From assembly GCA_949299135.1 (NCBI GenBank), contig CASFZG010000007.1:1-64000 (forward strand): 64,000 nucleotides of DNA, written 5' to 3'. How positions within the stretch are numbered: position 1 is the first letter of the stretch; the number at the start of each line of letters is the position of its first letter. The position numbers and the translations under genes are program-made. The DNA comes from an uncultured Phascolarctobacterium sp. (GTDB lineage Bacteria > Bacillota > Negativicutes > Acidaminococcales > Acidaminococcaceae). The notes under the pieces were generated by a model that saw nothing but the letters and a program-made list of their open reading frames with translations, was not told where the DNA came from and made no database searches. Positions 16,695 through 24,877 of this stretch are shown here, piece after piece.

Positions 16695-18542
16695 GTGAAC
16701 AAGGACCTGACGATAGATATTTTAAGCAGTGTTTCCAAGCCTGTCCGCTATACGGGCGATGAGTTCGGCAGCATTGTTAAAACGCCGGAGGAAACGGAAG
16801 TCAGCATTGCGCTGGCATTCCCCGACGTGTACGAAATTGGGATGAGCTATCTGGGCTTCAAAATTTTGTACCATATTGTAAACAAACAGCAGGGGCTGGC
16901 GGCAGAGCGCGTGTGCGCGCCGTGGACCGATATGGAAGTCAAAATGCGTGAGCATGATATCCCGCTGCGCAGTCTGGAAACCGATAAAGTGCTGCGCGAT
17001 TTTGATTTTGTGGGCTTTACCTTACAGTACGAATTATCGTACAGCAATATTTTGAACATGCTTGATTTGGGCAAAGTGCCTGTGCTGGCAGCTGAACGCG
17101 GCGAGGATGACCCGTTTGTGGTTGTCGGCGGGCCGTGCGTGTATAACCCGGAACCTTTGGCAGATGTGTTCGATATGGCCGTTATCGGCGAGGGCGAAGA
17201 AGTTTTGGTAGAGCTTTTAAATGCTTACCGCGACTGGAAAAAAGCAGGCTGCCCCGGCGGACGCAGAGGCTTTTTAGAACGCGCCGTTGCCATTAAAGGC
17301 ATTTATGTGCCAAGCTTTTATAAAGTAGAATACAATGAAGACAATACTGTAAAAGAGGTTGTGCCGGTGTATGACGGCGCGCCTAAAACTATCGAAAAAC
17401 GTGTTATTGCCGATTTGAATGATGTGGACTTTCCGACAGCGCCGGTTGTGCCCTTTGGCGAAATTGTACACGACCGCATTATGCTGGAAGTGTTCCGCGG
17501 CTGCACGCGCGGCTGCCGTTTCTGCCACGCCGGTATGGTGTACCGCCCCGTGCGCGAACGTCATCCGGAAGTGTTAAAGGCACTGGCACGCCAGCTGGTG
17601 GATAACACCGGTTACAACGAAATTTCATTGGTATCGTTAAGTACGGCGGATTACACCTGCCTTGCGCCGATGATTCACGATATGATTGCCGAGTTTAAGG
17701 ACGAACGCGTGAGCGTATCGCTGCCTTCCCTGCGCATCGACAGCTTTTCCGTTGACCTTGCCAAAGAAGTGCAGGCAGTCCGCAAAAGCGGCCTTACTTT
17801 CGCACCGGAAGCAGGCAGCCAGCGCATGCGCGACGTTATCAATAAAGGCGTAACCGAAGAAGATTTGATGAACGCCGTCAGCGCCGCTTTTAAATCCGGA
17901 TGGAGCAGCGTTAAGCTGTACTTTATGATTGGCCTGCCCGGCGAAACCGACGAGGACGTGCTGGCTATTGCCGATTTGGCTAAAAAAGTACAGTGGAAAT
18001 ACCGCGAAATTACCGGCAAAGGCGGCTGCAAGGTAACGGTAAGCGCCAGCAGCTTTGTGCCCAAGCCGTATACGCCGTTCCAGTGGAGCGCGCAGGACAG
18101 TATGAACGAACTGCGCCGCAAACAGTACCTTTTAAAGGACGCCTTGAAGGTTAAAAACATTACCTTCCAGTATCACGACCCGGAAACCAGCATTATGGAA
18201 GCCGTTTTTGCACGCGGCGACAGGCGTCTGGGCAAAGCGTTGTACCTTGCATGGCAGCGCGGCGCCAAATTTGACGGCTGGAGCGAACAGTTTGATTATG
18301 AGCGCTGGTTAGAGGCGCTGGCAGACTGCGGTCTTGACAAAGACTTTTACATCGCGCGTGAGCGCGGCGAAAACGAGGTTTTCCCGTGGGAGCATATCCA
18401 GCCTGCGGTATCGCGCGCGTTTTTGCGCAACGAATATAAAAAAGCACAGCGCGGCGAGCTGACGCACGATTGCCGCCGCGGAAGCTGCACCGGCTGCGGC
18501 GTTTGCCAGAAGCTGGGCGTAGAAGTTAAAGTGGAAGGTTAA
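16695..18542 (+). CDS. B12-binding-domain radical SAM protein (TIGR03960 type)
   Basis: This 615-residue protein has an N-terminal cobalamin-binding-like region (about residues 1-180) and a radical SAM domain whose cluster motif CTRGCRFCHAG is CxxxCxxC. The C-terminus carries a second Cys-rich patch, CRRGSCTGCGVC. The start is GTG 16695, 7 bp after GAGGAGG; an upstream TTG lies inside that ribosome site. The family always travels with the DUF2344 gene that follows (4-bp gap here), and the two are fused in some bacteria. The substrate is unknown; a tRNA or rRNA modification role has been suggested from context but is not shown by this sequence. Confidence 0.85.
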   Translation: MNKDLTIDILSSVSKPVRYTGDEFGSIVKTPEETEVSIALAFPDVYEIGMSYLGFKILYHIVNKQQGLAAERVCAPWTDMEVKMREHDIPLRSLETDKVLRDFDFVGFTLQYELSYSNILNMLDLGKVPVLAAERGEDDPFVVVGGPCVYNPEPLADVFDMAVIGEGEEVLVELLNAYRDWKKAGCPGGRRGFLERAVAIKGIYVPSFYKVEYNEDNTVKEVVPVYDGAPKTIEKRVIADLNDVDFPTAPVVPFGEIVHDRIMLEVFRGCTRGCRFCHAGMVYRPVRERHPEVLKALARQLVDNTGYNEISLVSLSTADYTCLAPMIHDMIAEFKDERVSVSLPSLRIDSFSVDLAKEVQAVRKSGLTFAPEAGSQRMRDVINKGVTEEDLMNAVSAAFKSGWSSVKLYFMIGLPGETDEDVLAIADLAKKVQWKYREITGKGGCKVTVSASSFVPKPYTPFQWSAQDSMNELRRKQYLLKDALKVKNITFQYHDPETSIMEAVFARGDRRLGKALYLAWQRGAKFDGWSEQFDYERWLEALADCGLDKDFYIARERGENEVFPWEHIQPAVSRAFLRNEYKKAQRGELTHDCRRGSCTGCGVCQKLGVEVKVEG

Positions 18543-18546
18543 CAAT

Positions 18547-19257
18547 ATGAAGCTGAGATTAAAAATAACCAAAGATAAAAGCATAAGGTTCATATCGCAC
18601 CTTGAATATGTGCGCACTATTGAACGCGCCATCCGCAGGGCCAAGCTGCCTGCTGCATACAGCGAAGGCTTTAACCCGCACTTAAAATTTTCGCTGGCGT
18701 CGGCGCTGGGCGTTGGCGTGGTAAGCTACGCGGAATTTTGCGAAATTGAACTGGCAGAGCCGATGATGGCGGAAGAAGCAGTGGAAAAAATGCAAAAGGC
18801 ACTGCCGCGCGGTATCCGCATTTTGGCGGCGGACGTAACGGCAACCAACGCGCCCGCGCTGATGTCGGAAGCAGGCGGCGCAGATTACCGCGTAACGCTG
18901 CCTTATGATAAGCCGGTGGACGAAGCGGTTCAGGCGTTTAACGCGGCGGAAAGCATTGTTTACGCCAAAGCAGCGCCCAAAGCCAAAACCAAAGTCAAGG
19001 AAATTGATGTTAAGTTTTTTATACCGCATATCGAAGCACAGCAGCAGGACGGCGAACTGGTACTTACCTTTAGTTGCCGCATAACCCCTAACGGCAGCAT
19101 GAAAGCCGTTGACTTAATCAATACCTTAAACCAGCAGTACAGCTTAAACCTGCCTGCCGAAAAAGCAGACATCGAACGCCTCGACCTTTACAAATACGAC
19201 CTCCGCGGCAACAAACATCCGATGCTTGGTGAAGATATGGTTGTTGTTGGGCATTAA
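18547..19257 (+). CDS. DUF2344 / TIGR03936 partner of the radical SAM protein
   Basis: This 236-residue protein begins with the family signature RLKITKDKSIRFISHLEYVRTIERAIRRA and SEGFNPHLKFSLASALGVG. It is the obligate neighbour of the preceding radical SAM protein and probably binds its RNA or protein substrate. No catalytic cysteines are visible. The gene is followed by the infC promoter rather than by a terminator hairpin. Confidence 0.85.
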   Translation: MKLRLKITKDKSIRFISHLEYVRTIERAIRRAKLPAAYSEGFNPHLKFSLASALGVGVVSYAEFCEIELAEPMMAEEAVEKMQKALPRGIRILAADVTATNAPALMSEAGGADYRVTLPYDKPVDEAVQAFNAAESIVYAKAAPKAKTKVKEIDVKFFIPHIEAQQQDGELVLTFSCRITPNGSMKAVDLINTLNQQYSLNLPAEKADIERLDLYKYDLRGNKHPMLGEDMVVVGH

Positions 19258-19279
19258 ACTAAAATAATTAAACAATCTG

Positions 19280-19308
19280 TTGACAAGGCTGCAAGTTTGT
19301 GTTATTAT
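19280..19308 (+). promoter_or_regulatory. Promoter of the infC-rpmI-rplT operon
   Basis: A consensus TTGACA (19280-19285) lies 17 bp before TATTAT (19303-19308). It sits between the DUF2344 stop and the structured leader. Confidence 0.8.
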
Positions 19309-19317
19309 ACTTGGGTA

Positions 19318-19410
19318 ACAAAGTAGAAGCCGCTCGCTTCTCACCTTGCAGCTACGCTCGACAGGGTTGGATAAGATTTAACGCGGGTGGATTTGTTCTG
19401 CCCGCTTTTT
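19318..19410 (+). promoter_or_regulatory. Structured infC leader with attenuator (L20-type)
   Basis: The leader contains the stem GAAGC-cgctc-GCTTC followed by TCACCTTGC, a motif common before infC in Firmicutes, where ribosomal protein L20 or ribosome status controls the operon. It ends in a terminator-like hairpin, GCGGG (19383-19387) with CCCGC (19401-19405) and a T run. Read-through would allow infC, rpmI and rplT expression. Assignment to the L20 leader family is by motif and context, not by a covariance search. Confidence 0.65.
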
Positions 19411-19443
19411 CTTTTGATTGAAATATTTTGGAGGTGACTTGTC

Positions 19444-19962
19444 ATAGCTAAAGAAAACTTGCGTATCAACGAAGAAATTCGGGCACGTGAAGTGCGCGTT
19501 ATCGGCAGCGAAGGCGAACAGCTCGGTATTATGTCCGGCCGCGACGCCCAGCAGCTTGCTTATGAAAAACATCTTGACCTGGTGGAAATTGCACCTACTG
19601 CCAAACCGCCTGTGTGCCGGATTATGGATTACGGCAAGTATCGTTACGAGCAGCAGAAACGCGAAAAAGAGTCTCGTAAGAAACAGAAAACCTTTGACAT
19701 TAAGGAAGTTAAGCTGCGCCCCGGCATTGAGGAACATGACTTTAATGTTAAGTACAAAAATGCCGTGCGTTTCTTAGAAGATGGCGACAAAGTAAAAGTT
19801 ACCATTATGTTCCGCGGCCGCGAGCTTTCGCACCCGGAACTGGGCGAGGTACTTTTGAACAAAATGGCTGAACAGCTTAAGGATACGGCCGTTGTTGAAA
19901 GACAGCCCAAACTTGAAGGCAAAAACATGATTATGATAGTTGCGCCGAAACCGAGTAAATAA
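19444..19962 (+). CDS. infC: Translation initiation factor IF-3, apparent AUA start codon
   Basis: IF-3 (172 residues from 19444) keeps the 30S subunit free and proofreads start codons. The N-domain LRINEEIRAREVRVI and the linker KPPVCRIMDYGKYRYEQQKREKE are typical. There is no ATG, GTG or TTG at a proper distance from the strong AGGTGA site (19432-19437): TTG 19459 is over 20 bp away, and TTG 19439 leads to a stop two codons later. ATA at 19444 is spaced 7 bp and gives an N-terminus (MAKENLRINEE) of normal family length. Rare start codons on infC (AUU in E. coli and B. subtilis) let IF-3 repress its own translation, so AUA fits that logic. Confidence 0.85.
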   Translation: MAKENLRINEEIRAREVRVIGSEGEQLGIMSGRDAQQLAYEKHLDLVEIAPTAKPPVCRIMDYGKYRYEQQKREKESRKKQKTFDIKEVKLRPGIEEHDFNVKYKNAVRFLEDGDKVKVTIMFRGRELSHPELGEVLLNKMAEQLKDTAVVERQPKLEGKNMIMIVAPKPSK

Positions 19963-19976
19963 GGAGGATTTTTTAA

Positions 19977-20177
19977 ATGAAATTGAAAATGAAAACCCGC
20001 AGAGCTGCTGCAAAACGTTTCAAAAAAACCGCTTCCGGTGAATTTAAACGTGCTAAAGGCTATAAGAGCCATATCCTCGAGAAAAAAGCTCCTGCCCGCA
20101 AGAGAAATCTGCGTAAAGCTACTTTAGTGCATAAAACTGACCATGAACGCGTAGTTAAAATGCTGCCGTACGCATAA
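19977..20177 (+). CDS. rpmI: Ribosomal protein bL35
   Basis: This 66-residue basic protein begins [25 protein letters not shown], the classic L35 signature. It follows infC by 14 bp with AAGGAGGA in front and is the middle gene of infC-rpmI-rplT. It is a structural protein of the large subunit. Confidence 0.96.
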   Translation: MKLKMKTRRAAAKRFKKTASGEFKRAKGYKSHILEKKAPARKRNLRKATLVHKTDHERVVKMLPYA

Positions 20178-20205
20178 TTGAGGGACTTAAGGGAGGAAAT
20201 TACCA

Positions 20206-20559
20206 ATGGCAAGAATTAAAGTTGGTGTAACTGCACACCGCCGTCATAAACACATTTTAAAACTGGCTAAAGGCTATCGCGGAGCTAAACATTTACAGTT
20301 CAAAAAAGCTAACGAAACTGTAATGAAAGCTCTGAGCTATGCACGCCGCGACCGCCGCGCTAAAAAACGTGAATTCCGCCGTCTGTGGATTGCACGTATT
20401 AACGCTGCAACCCGCGCTAACGGCATGAGCTACAGCCGTTTCATCTGCGGCCTTACCAAAGCAGGTATTCAGCTTGACCGTAAGGTTCTGGCAGATATGG
20501 CTATTTTCGACGCAGCTGCATTTGCAAAACTGGTTGAAACCGCTAAAGCTGCTCTGTAA
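20206..20559 (+). CDS. rplT: Ribosomal protein bL20
   Basis: This 117-residue protein begins [20 protein letters not shown] and carries [22 protein letters not shown]20 helps early 50S assembly and in Firmicutes represses its own operon through the infC leader; the leader seen here at 19318 fits that role. The operon ends at the terminator 20575-20604. Confidence 0.96.
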   Translation: MARIKVGVTAHRRHKHILKLAKGYRGAKHLQFKKANETVMKALSYARRDRRAKKREFRRLWIARINAATRANGMSYSRFICGLTKAGIQLDRKVLADMAIFDAAAFAKLVETAKAAL

Positions 20560-20574
20560 TTTTGCTTTAACAGG

Positions 20575-20604
20575 GACCGACGTTGTAAAACGCCGGTCTT
20601 TTTT
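20575..20604 (+). terminator. Intrinsic terminator after rplT
   Basis: GACCGACGTT (20575-20584) pairs with AACGCCGGTC (20589-20598, one mismatch), followed by TTTTTT. Confidence 0.88.
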
Positions 20605-20619
20605 ATTTTCTGTAAAAAT

Positions 20620-20647
20620 TTGCAAAAATTTCATAATCTGTTATAAT
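20620..20647 (+). promoter_or_regulatory. Promoter of the potassium uptake operon
   Basis: TTGCAA (20620-20625) and TATAAT (20642-20647) are spaced 16 bp, shortly after the rplT terminator and 49 bp before the ktrB start. Confidence 0.65.
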
Positions 20648-20695
20648 CTTTTGTAGCAAAGTTAATAAAAATTGCTTTTGATGGGGTGAGAATCC

Positions 20696-22072
20696 TTGGG
20701 TAAGGAAAATAAGTTTTTGCGCTGGCTGGGCGAAGTGTTTAACGGCACGCAGCTGGTGGCGCTGAGCTTTATGCTGGTAATATTGGCGGGCGCGTTTTTG
20801 TTTACGCTGCCGATATCGACGCAGAACGGCGAAGGGCTGACGTTTCTGGACGCCATGTTTACGGCGACATCGGCGACCTGCGTAACTGGCCTGACGGTTA
20901 TCGACGTCGGCAACCAGCTGACGTGGTTCGGCAAGATGGTGCTGATTGTGCTGATACAGATAGGCGGCCTCGGCATCATGACGATGACAACGGTGGTAAT
21001 GGTTATCGCCGGACGCAAGGTAAGTCTGCGAGAGCGCCTGTTATTGCAGGAATCAATGAGCCAGACGGAAATATCCGGCGTGGTGCGCATTGCCATTAAC
21101 ATTATTAAATACACCGCGTGCATCGAATTTGTTTTCGGCACGATTCTGGCGCTGCATTTTGCGCTGGTGAAGGACATGGGCTGGCTGGGCGTTATGTACG
21201 GCTACTGGCATTCGGTATCGGCCTTTTGTAACGCGGGATTTGACCTGATGGGCGATTACAAGAGCCTGATTGATTATTCCGGCGACGTGGTTGTCAACTT
21301 AAGCATTGCTCTTTTGATTACGCTCGGCGGTTTGGGCTTTATGGTGCTGGAGGACATTAAGCGCGCCATTAAAAAGAAAGACCTGTCGTGGACGAAATTT
21401 GCGCTGCACACCAAAATCGTACTGGTCAGCAGCGTTGCGCTGAACGTTATCGGCACGGTGCTTCTGTGGCTGTTTGAAAGCGATAACCCTTATACCATGG
21501 GCAATATGTCGCTGTTCGACAGCTGGATGGCAGCGTTTTTCCAGGCGGTGTCCGCACGTACTGCCGGTTTTAACACGGTTGATTTGATGCACCTGCATGA
21601 CAGCAGTTTGTTCATCCTCATTATCTGGATGTTCATCGGCGCGGGCAGCGGCTCTACCGGTGGCGGTATCAAGACAACTACCTTTGTTGTTCTGATGGCT
21701 TCGCTGTGGTACATGCTTAAAGGCCAGCGCGACGTGGTAATGTTCGGCAGGCGCATTGATGAAAAGATTGTCGATAAAAGCTTCGTCATTACCGTTTTAT
21801 GTATGTTGTGGGTAATGTGTGCAACTATGGCGCTGCTCGTCATCAACCACGAAAATTATCCGTTTGTAGATATTTTGTTTGAAGTTGTATCCGGTTTCGG
21901 TACGGTAGGTCTGGGCATCGGCATTACGCCGGATTGGGCGCCGTTTGGCAAATGGATTTTGATTTTGACCATGTATATCGGCCGTATCGGCATTTTGACC
22001 TTTATTTTAAGCTTTTTAAGCACAGGCAACAACAAAATCAGGTTCCCGTCGGAACATATCAACATAGGTTAA
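20696..22072 (+). CDS. ktrB: Potassium uptake membrane subunit, KtrB/TrkH family
   Basis: This 458-residue ion channel-like transporter has four membrane-pore-membrane repeats. Selectivity-filter stretches include TSATCVTGLTV, FCNAGFDLMG, ARTAGFNTVD and SGFGTVGLG. The length (458) and the single-RCK partner that follows match Ktr rather than the larger Trk system. The TTG start at 20696 follows GGGGTGAG. It probably uses the Na+ gradient, which would tie it to the sodium-pumping decarboxylase (inference). Confidence 0.88.
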   Translation: MGKENKFLRWLGEVFNGTQLVALSFMLVILAGAFLFTLPISTQNGEGLTFLDAMFTATSATCVTGLTVIDVGNQLTWFGKMVLIVLIQIGGLGIMTMTTVVMVIAGRKVSLRERLLLQESMSQTEISGVVRIAINIIKYTACIEFVFGTILALHFALVKDMGWLGVMYGYWHSVSAFCNAGFDLMGDYKSLIDYSGDVVVNLSIALLITLGGLGFMVLEDIKRAIKKKDLSWTKFALHTKIVLVSSVALNVIGTVLLWLFESDNPYTMGNMSLFDSWMAAFFQAVSARTAGFNTVDLMHLHDSSLFILIIWMFIGAGSGSTGGGIKTTTFVVLMASLWYMLKGQRDVVMFGRRIDEKIVDKSFVITVLCMLWVMCATMALLVINHENYPFVDILFEVVSGFGTVGLGIGITPDWAPFGKWILILTMYIGRIGILTFILSFLSTGNNKIRFPSEHINIG

Positions 22073-22085
22073 TGGGGTGTAAACA

Positions 22086-22751
22086 ATGGCAAAAAACAAT
22101 AAACAAAAACAATTTGCGGTGCTTGGCCTTGGGCGTTTCGGCACCAGTGTGGCGCTGACTTTGCACGAGCTTGGCTATCAGGTGCTGGGCGTTGACAGCG
22201 ACGAAGAAATCGTACAGGATTTATCGCACGACCTGACCCATGTTGTAAGTGCAGACGCTTCGGACGACAATACGCTGCGCAGCCTGGGCATTAACAATTA
22301 CGAAGTGGTTATCGTCGGTATCGGCGCGCTGGAGGACAACCTTCTGACGACGCTGAACCTGAAGGAAATGGGCGTGCCGTTTGTTGCTGTTAAGGCTACC
22401 AGTGCCGTACACGGCAAAATGCTGGAGAAAATCGGCGCGGATAAAATCATTTACCCGGAACGCGATATGGGCAAGCGCGTGGCGCACAACCTGATTTCCA
22501 GCAGCATTGTTGACTACATTGAAATGAGCAACAACATCAGCCTGATGAGCACTAACATCCCGCCGACGCTGGTGGGCAAAAACCTCATCGAATCCGAACT
22601 GCGTAACCGCTACAATGTTAACGTCGTTGCCATCAAGCACGACGGCGTAACCTACATCAACCCGAAACCGACGCAGGTTTTGCAGGAAGGCGACGAGATG
22701 ATTGTCATTGGCGAACACGAAAACGTTAAAGCCTTAGAGGAAATTGTTTAA
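22086..22751 (+). CDS. ktrA: Potassium uptake regulatory subunit, KtrA/TrkA family
   Basis: This 221-residue cytoplasmic gating subunit has an N-terminal RCK Rossmann domain (VLGLGRFGTSVALTLHELG binds nucleotide, with the acidic VDSDEE after the second strand) and a C-terminal RCK-C domain ending in PTQVLQEGDEMIVIGEHENV. It has one RCK pair, not two as in TrkA of E. coli. Its stop overlaps the start of the next gene. Confidence 0.88.
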   Translation: MAKNNKQKQFAVLGLGRFGTSVALTLHELGYQVLGVDSDEEIVQDLSHDLTHVVSADASDDNTLRSLGINNYEVVIVGIGALEDNLLTTLNLKEMGVPFVAVKATSAVHGKMLEKIGADKIIYPERDMGKRVAHNLISSSIVDYIEMSNNISLMSTNIPPTLVGKNLIESELRNRYNVNVVAIKHDGVTYINPKPTQVLQEGDEMIVIGEHENVKALEEIV

Positions 22752-23536
22752 TGAAAGAAATTGCAAGCCTGAACAACGCCGTTGTAAAGGCTGTAAGTGA
22801 GTTGAAACAGAAAAAATACCGCGAGCGCGAAAACTGCTTTGTGGTGGAAGGCCTGCGTGCGGCGGAAGAAGCAGTAAGCTATGCCAAAGTGCGTAAAATT
22901 TTCGCTGTGGCGGATAAAACTAACGCACGTCTGCAAAAACTTTTGGCTGATGCGGAAGCGAAGGGCATTGAGCTTTACAGCGTTACGGAAGCCGTTATAA
23001 AAAAAATGAGCGATACAGAAGCGCCGCAGGGCGTACTGGCAGTGTGCGAAAAGCCACAGGGCGTGAGTATCGGCGGCGGCGACGTGCTGGTGCTGGATCG
23101 CGTGGCAGACCCCGGCAACGTGGGCACCTTAATCCGCACGGCGGAAGCTGCCGGTATGGCGGGCGTTATTTTGCTGGCGGGCTGTGCCGATGCTTATGCG
23201 CCCAAAACGGTGCGCTCCACCATGGGTTCGCTTTTGCGTGTGCCGGTGCTGGCAGACGTGCCGGAAGCTGATTTTATCGGCTGGGCTAAAGAAAACGGCT
23301 ATGAAATTATGGTAACCTGCCTTGACGGCGCGCAGGATTTGTACCAAACAGCCTTTGCGCCGCGCACGGCGATAGTAGTCGGCAGCGAGGCTTACGGCGC
23401 GAGCGAAGGGCTGAAAACAGCCGCAGCCAAGCGTGTGTTCATCCCCATGCAGGGAAAGGCGGAATCGCTTAACGCGGCGATGGCGGGCGGCATAGTAATG
23501 TTTGAAGCGCTGCGCCGCCGTCTTGCAACAAAGTAA
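22751..23536 (+). CDS. SPOUT (TrmH/SpoU) RNA 2'-O-methyltransferase
   Basis: This 261-residue methyltransferase has an N-terminal substrate-binding domain (about 1-95, ending EAPQGVLAVCEKP) and a SPOUT knot. The three family motifs are DRVADPGNVGTLIRTAEAAG, VVGSEAYGASEGL and FIPMQGKAESLNAAMAGGI. It probably methylates a ribose in 23S rRNA or tRNA. The position just upstream of pheST matches ysgA in Bacillus. The start ATG overlaps the ktrA stop, and the pheS promoter lies in its last codons. Confidence 0.85.
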   Translation: MKEIASLNNAVVKAVSELKQKKYRERENCFVVEGLRAAEEAVSYAKVRKIFAVADKTNARLQKLLADAEAKGIELYSVTEAVIKKMSDTEAPQGVLAVCEKPQGVSIGGGDVLVLDRVADPGNVGTLIRTAEAAGMAGVILLAGCADAYAPKTVRSTMGSLLRVPVLADVPEADFIGWAKENGYEIMVTCLDGAQDLYQTAFAPRTAIVVGSEAYGASEGLKTAAAKRVFIPMQGKAESLNAAMAGGIVMFEALRRRLATK

Positions 23537-23551
23537 GCGCTGTGGTATAAT
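23523..23551 (+). promoter_or_regulatory. Promoter of the pheST operon
   Basis: TTGCAA (23523-23528) and a perfect TATAAT (23546-23551) are 17 bp apart. The -35 lies inside the end of the methyltransferase gene. Confidence 0.75.
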
Positions 23552-23574
23552 AATAAGCGTCAATTTTAAACAAC

Positions 23575-23797
23575 TTTTGCTATGAAAAAGAGAGTAGGCA
23601 GCGCCTGCGACTTAGAGAGCAGGGCCACGGCTGAAAGCCCCGTGATACAGGTTTTGCCGAAGTTCACTTTGGAGCATCCGTTTTGAAATTAAGTAGGGAC
23701 GGCGTTTGCCGCGTTAAGGCGTTATGAGGTACAAAACAGGGTGGTACCGCGGAAGACATTGCAGCTTTCGCCCCTTTGATGGGGCGGAGGCTTTTTT
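23575..23797 (+). promoter_or_regulatory. T-box riboswitch for tRNA-Phe
   Basis: The leader has the AGAGAG kink-turn element of stem I, a likely UUC specifier codon (23663-23665) in GAAGTTCACTTTGGAG, the T-box sequence AGGGTGGTACCGCGG (23738-23752) and a 12-bp terminator stem (23763-23792) with a T run. Uncharged tRNA-Phe would pair with the UUC specifier and stabilise the antiterminator. Confidence 0.93.
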
Positions 23798-23840
23798 ATT
23801 TACCGCCTGCCCCTGATACTGAATTTTTGGGAGGTTAAGT

Positions 23841-24866
23841 ATGAAAGAAGAACTGCAAGCACTTAAAGAGCAGGCGCTGGCAGAACTGGAAACAGTGGCA
23901 AGCGTGGACGCGCTGAAGGATTTGCGCGTTAAGTACCTTGGCAAAAAAGGGCAGATGACGGACATTCTGCGCGGCATGGGCAGCCTGCCGGCGGAAGAAA
24001 GGCCGAAAGTTGGCCAGATGGTGAACGAAGTTAAAAAGGTTCTGGAAGAAGCCATCGCCGCCAAAACCGAAGTGCTGGAGGCCGAAGCATTAAAGCAGCG
24101 CCTTGCAAGCGAAAAAGTTGATATTACGCTGCCGGGACGCAAACCGCAGTGCGGTCATCTGCACCCCATTACGCTGACGATGCGCGAAATTAAAAAGATT
24201 TTTATGCGCATGGGTTTTGAAGTAATGGAAGGGCCGGAAATTGAAAGCGATTACTACAATTTTGAAGCGTTGAACCTGCCGAAAGACCATCCGGCAAGGG
24301 ATATGCAGGATACCTTTTATATTACCGAAGATATTTTGCTGCGTACGCAGACTTCGCCGATGCAGGCGCGTAAAATGCAGGCCAGCGTTCCGGATTCCCC
24401 TATCCGCATGATTTCGCCGGGCACTGTTTACCGCAACGACTACGATGCTACCCATTCGCCGATGTTCCATCAGGTGGAAGGCCTTGTGCTTGGCAAGGAT
24501 ATCAGCCTGGCTGATTTAAAAGGTACTCTGGAAACCTTCTGCAAGGAAATGTTCGGCAGCAGTGTCAGCATCCGCCTGCGCCCGAGCTACTTCCCGTTTA
24601 CGGAGCCGAGCGCCGAGGTTGATATTTCCTGCGTTATCTGCGGCGGCAAGGGCTGCCGTGTGTGCAAAAACAGCGGCTGGTTGGAGATTTTGGGCAGCGG
24701 CATGGTACACCCCAACGTATTGCGCATGAGCGGCTATGACCCTGAAAAAACCAGCGGTTATGCGTTCGGCATGGGTGTAGAACGCATTGCGATGTTGAAA
24801 TACGGCATCGACGATTTGCGCCTGTTCTTTGAAAATGACCTGCGGTTCATCCGCCAGTTTAAATAA
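23841..24866 (+). CDS. pheS: Phenylalanyl-tRNA synthetase alpha subunit
   Basis: This class II synthetase catalytic subunit (341 residues) has an N-terminal coiled coil (about 1-85) and the catalytic core. Motif 2 is in the region [25 protein letters not shown], and motif 3 is in [16 protein letters not shown] form (here [12 protein letters not shown]). The Cys-rich [10 protein letters not shown] insert is usual in bacterial PheS. It is expressed under the Phe T-box, followed by pheT after 11 bp, and forms an alpha2-beta2 enzyme with it. Confidence 0.97.
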   Translation: MKEELQALKEQALAELETVASVDALKDLRVKYLGKKGQMTDILRGMGSLPAEERPKVGQMVNEVKKVLEEAIAAKTEVLEAEALKQRLASEKVDITLPGRKPQCGHLHPITLTMREIKKIFMRMGFEVMEGPEIESDYYNFEALNLPKDHPARDMQDTFYITEDILLRTQTSPMQARKMQASVPDSPIRMISPGTVYRNDYDATHSPMFHQVEGLVLGKDISLADLKGTLETFCKEMFGSSVSIRLRPSYFPFTEPSAEVDISCVICGGKGCRVCKNSGWLEILGSGMVHPNVLRMSGYDPEKTSGYAFGMGVERIAMLKYGIDDLRLFFENDLRFIRQFK

Positions 24867-24877
24867 GGAGGGATACC

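Noticed and set aside
19459-19962. TTG 19459 as the infC start
   Set aside because: It is more than 20 bp from the only ribosome site and gives an N-terminus shorter than usual.
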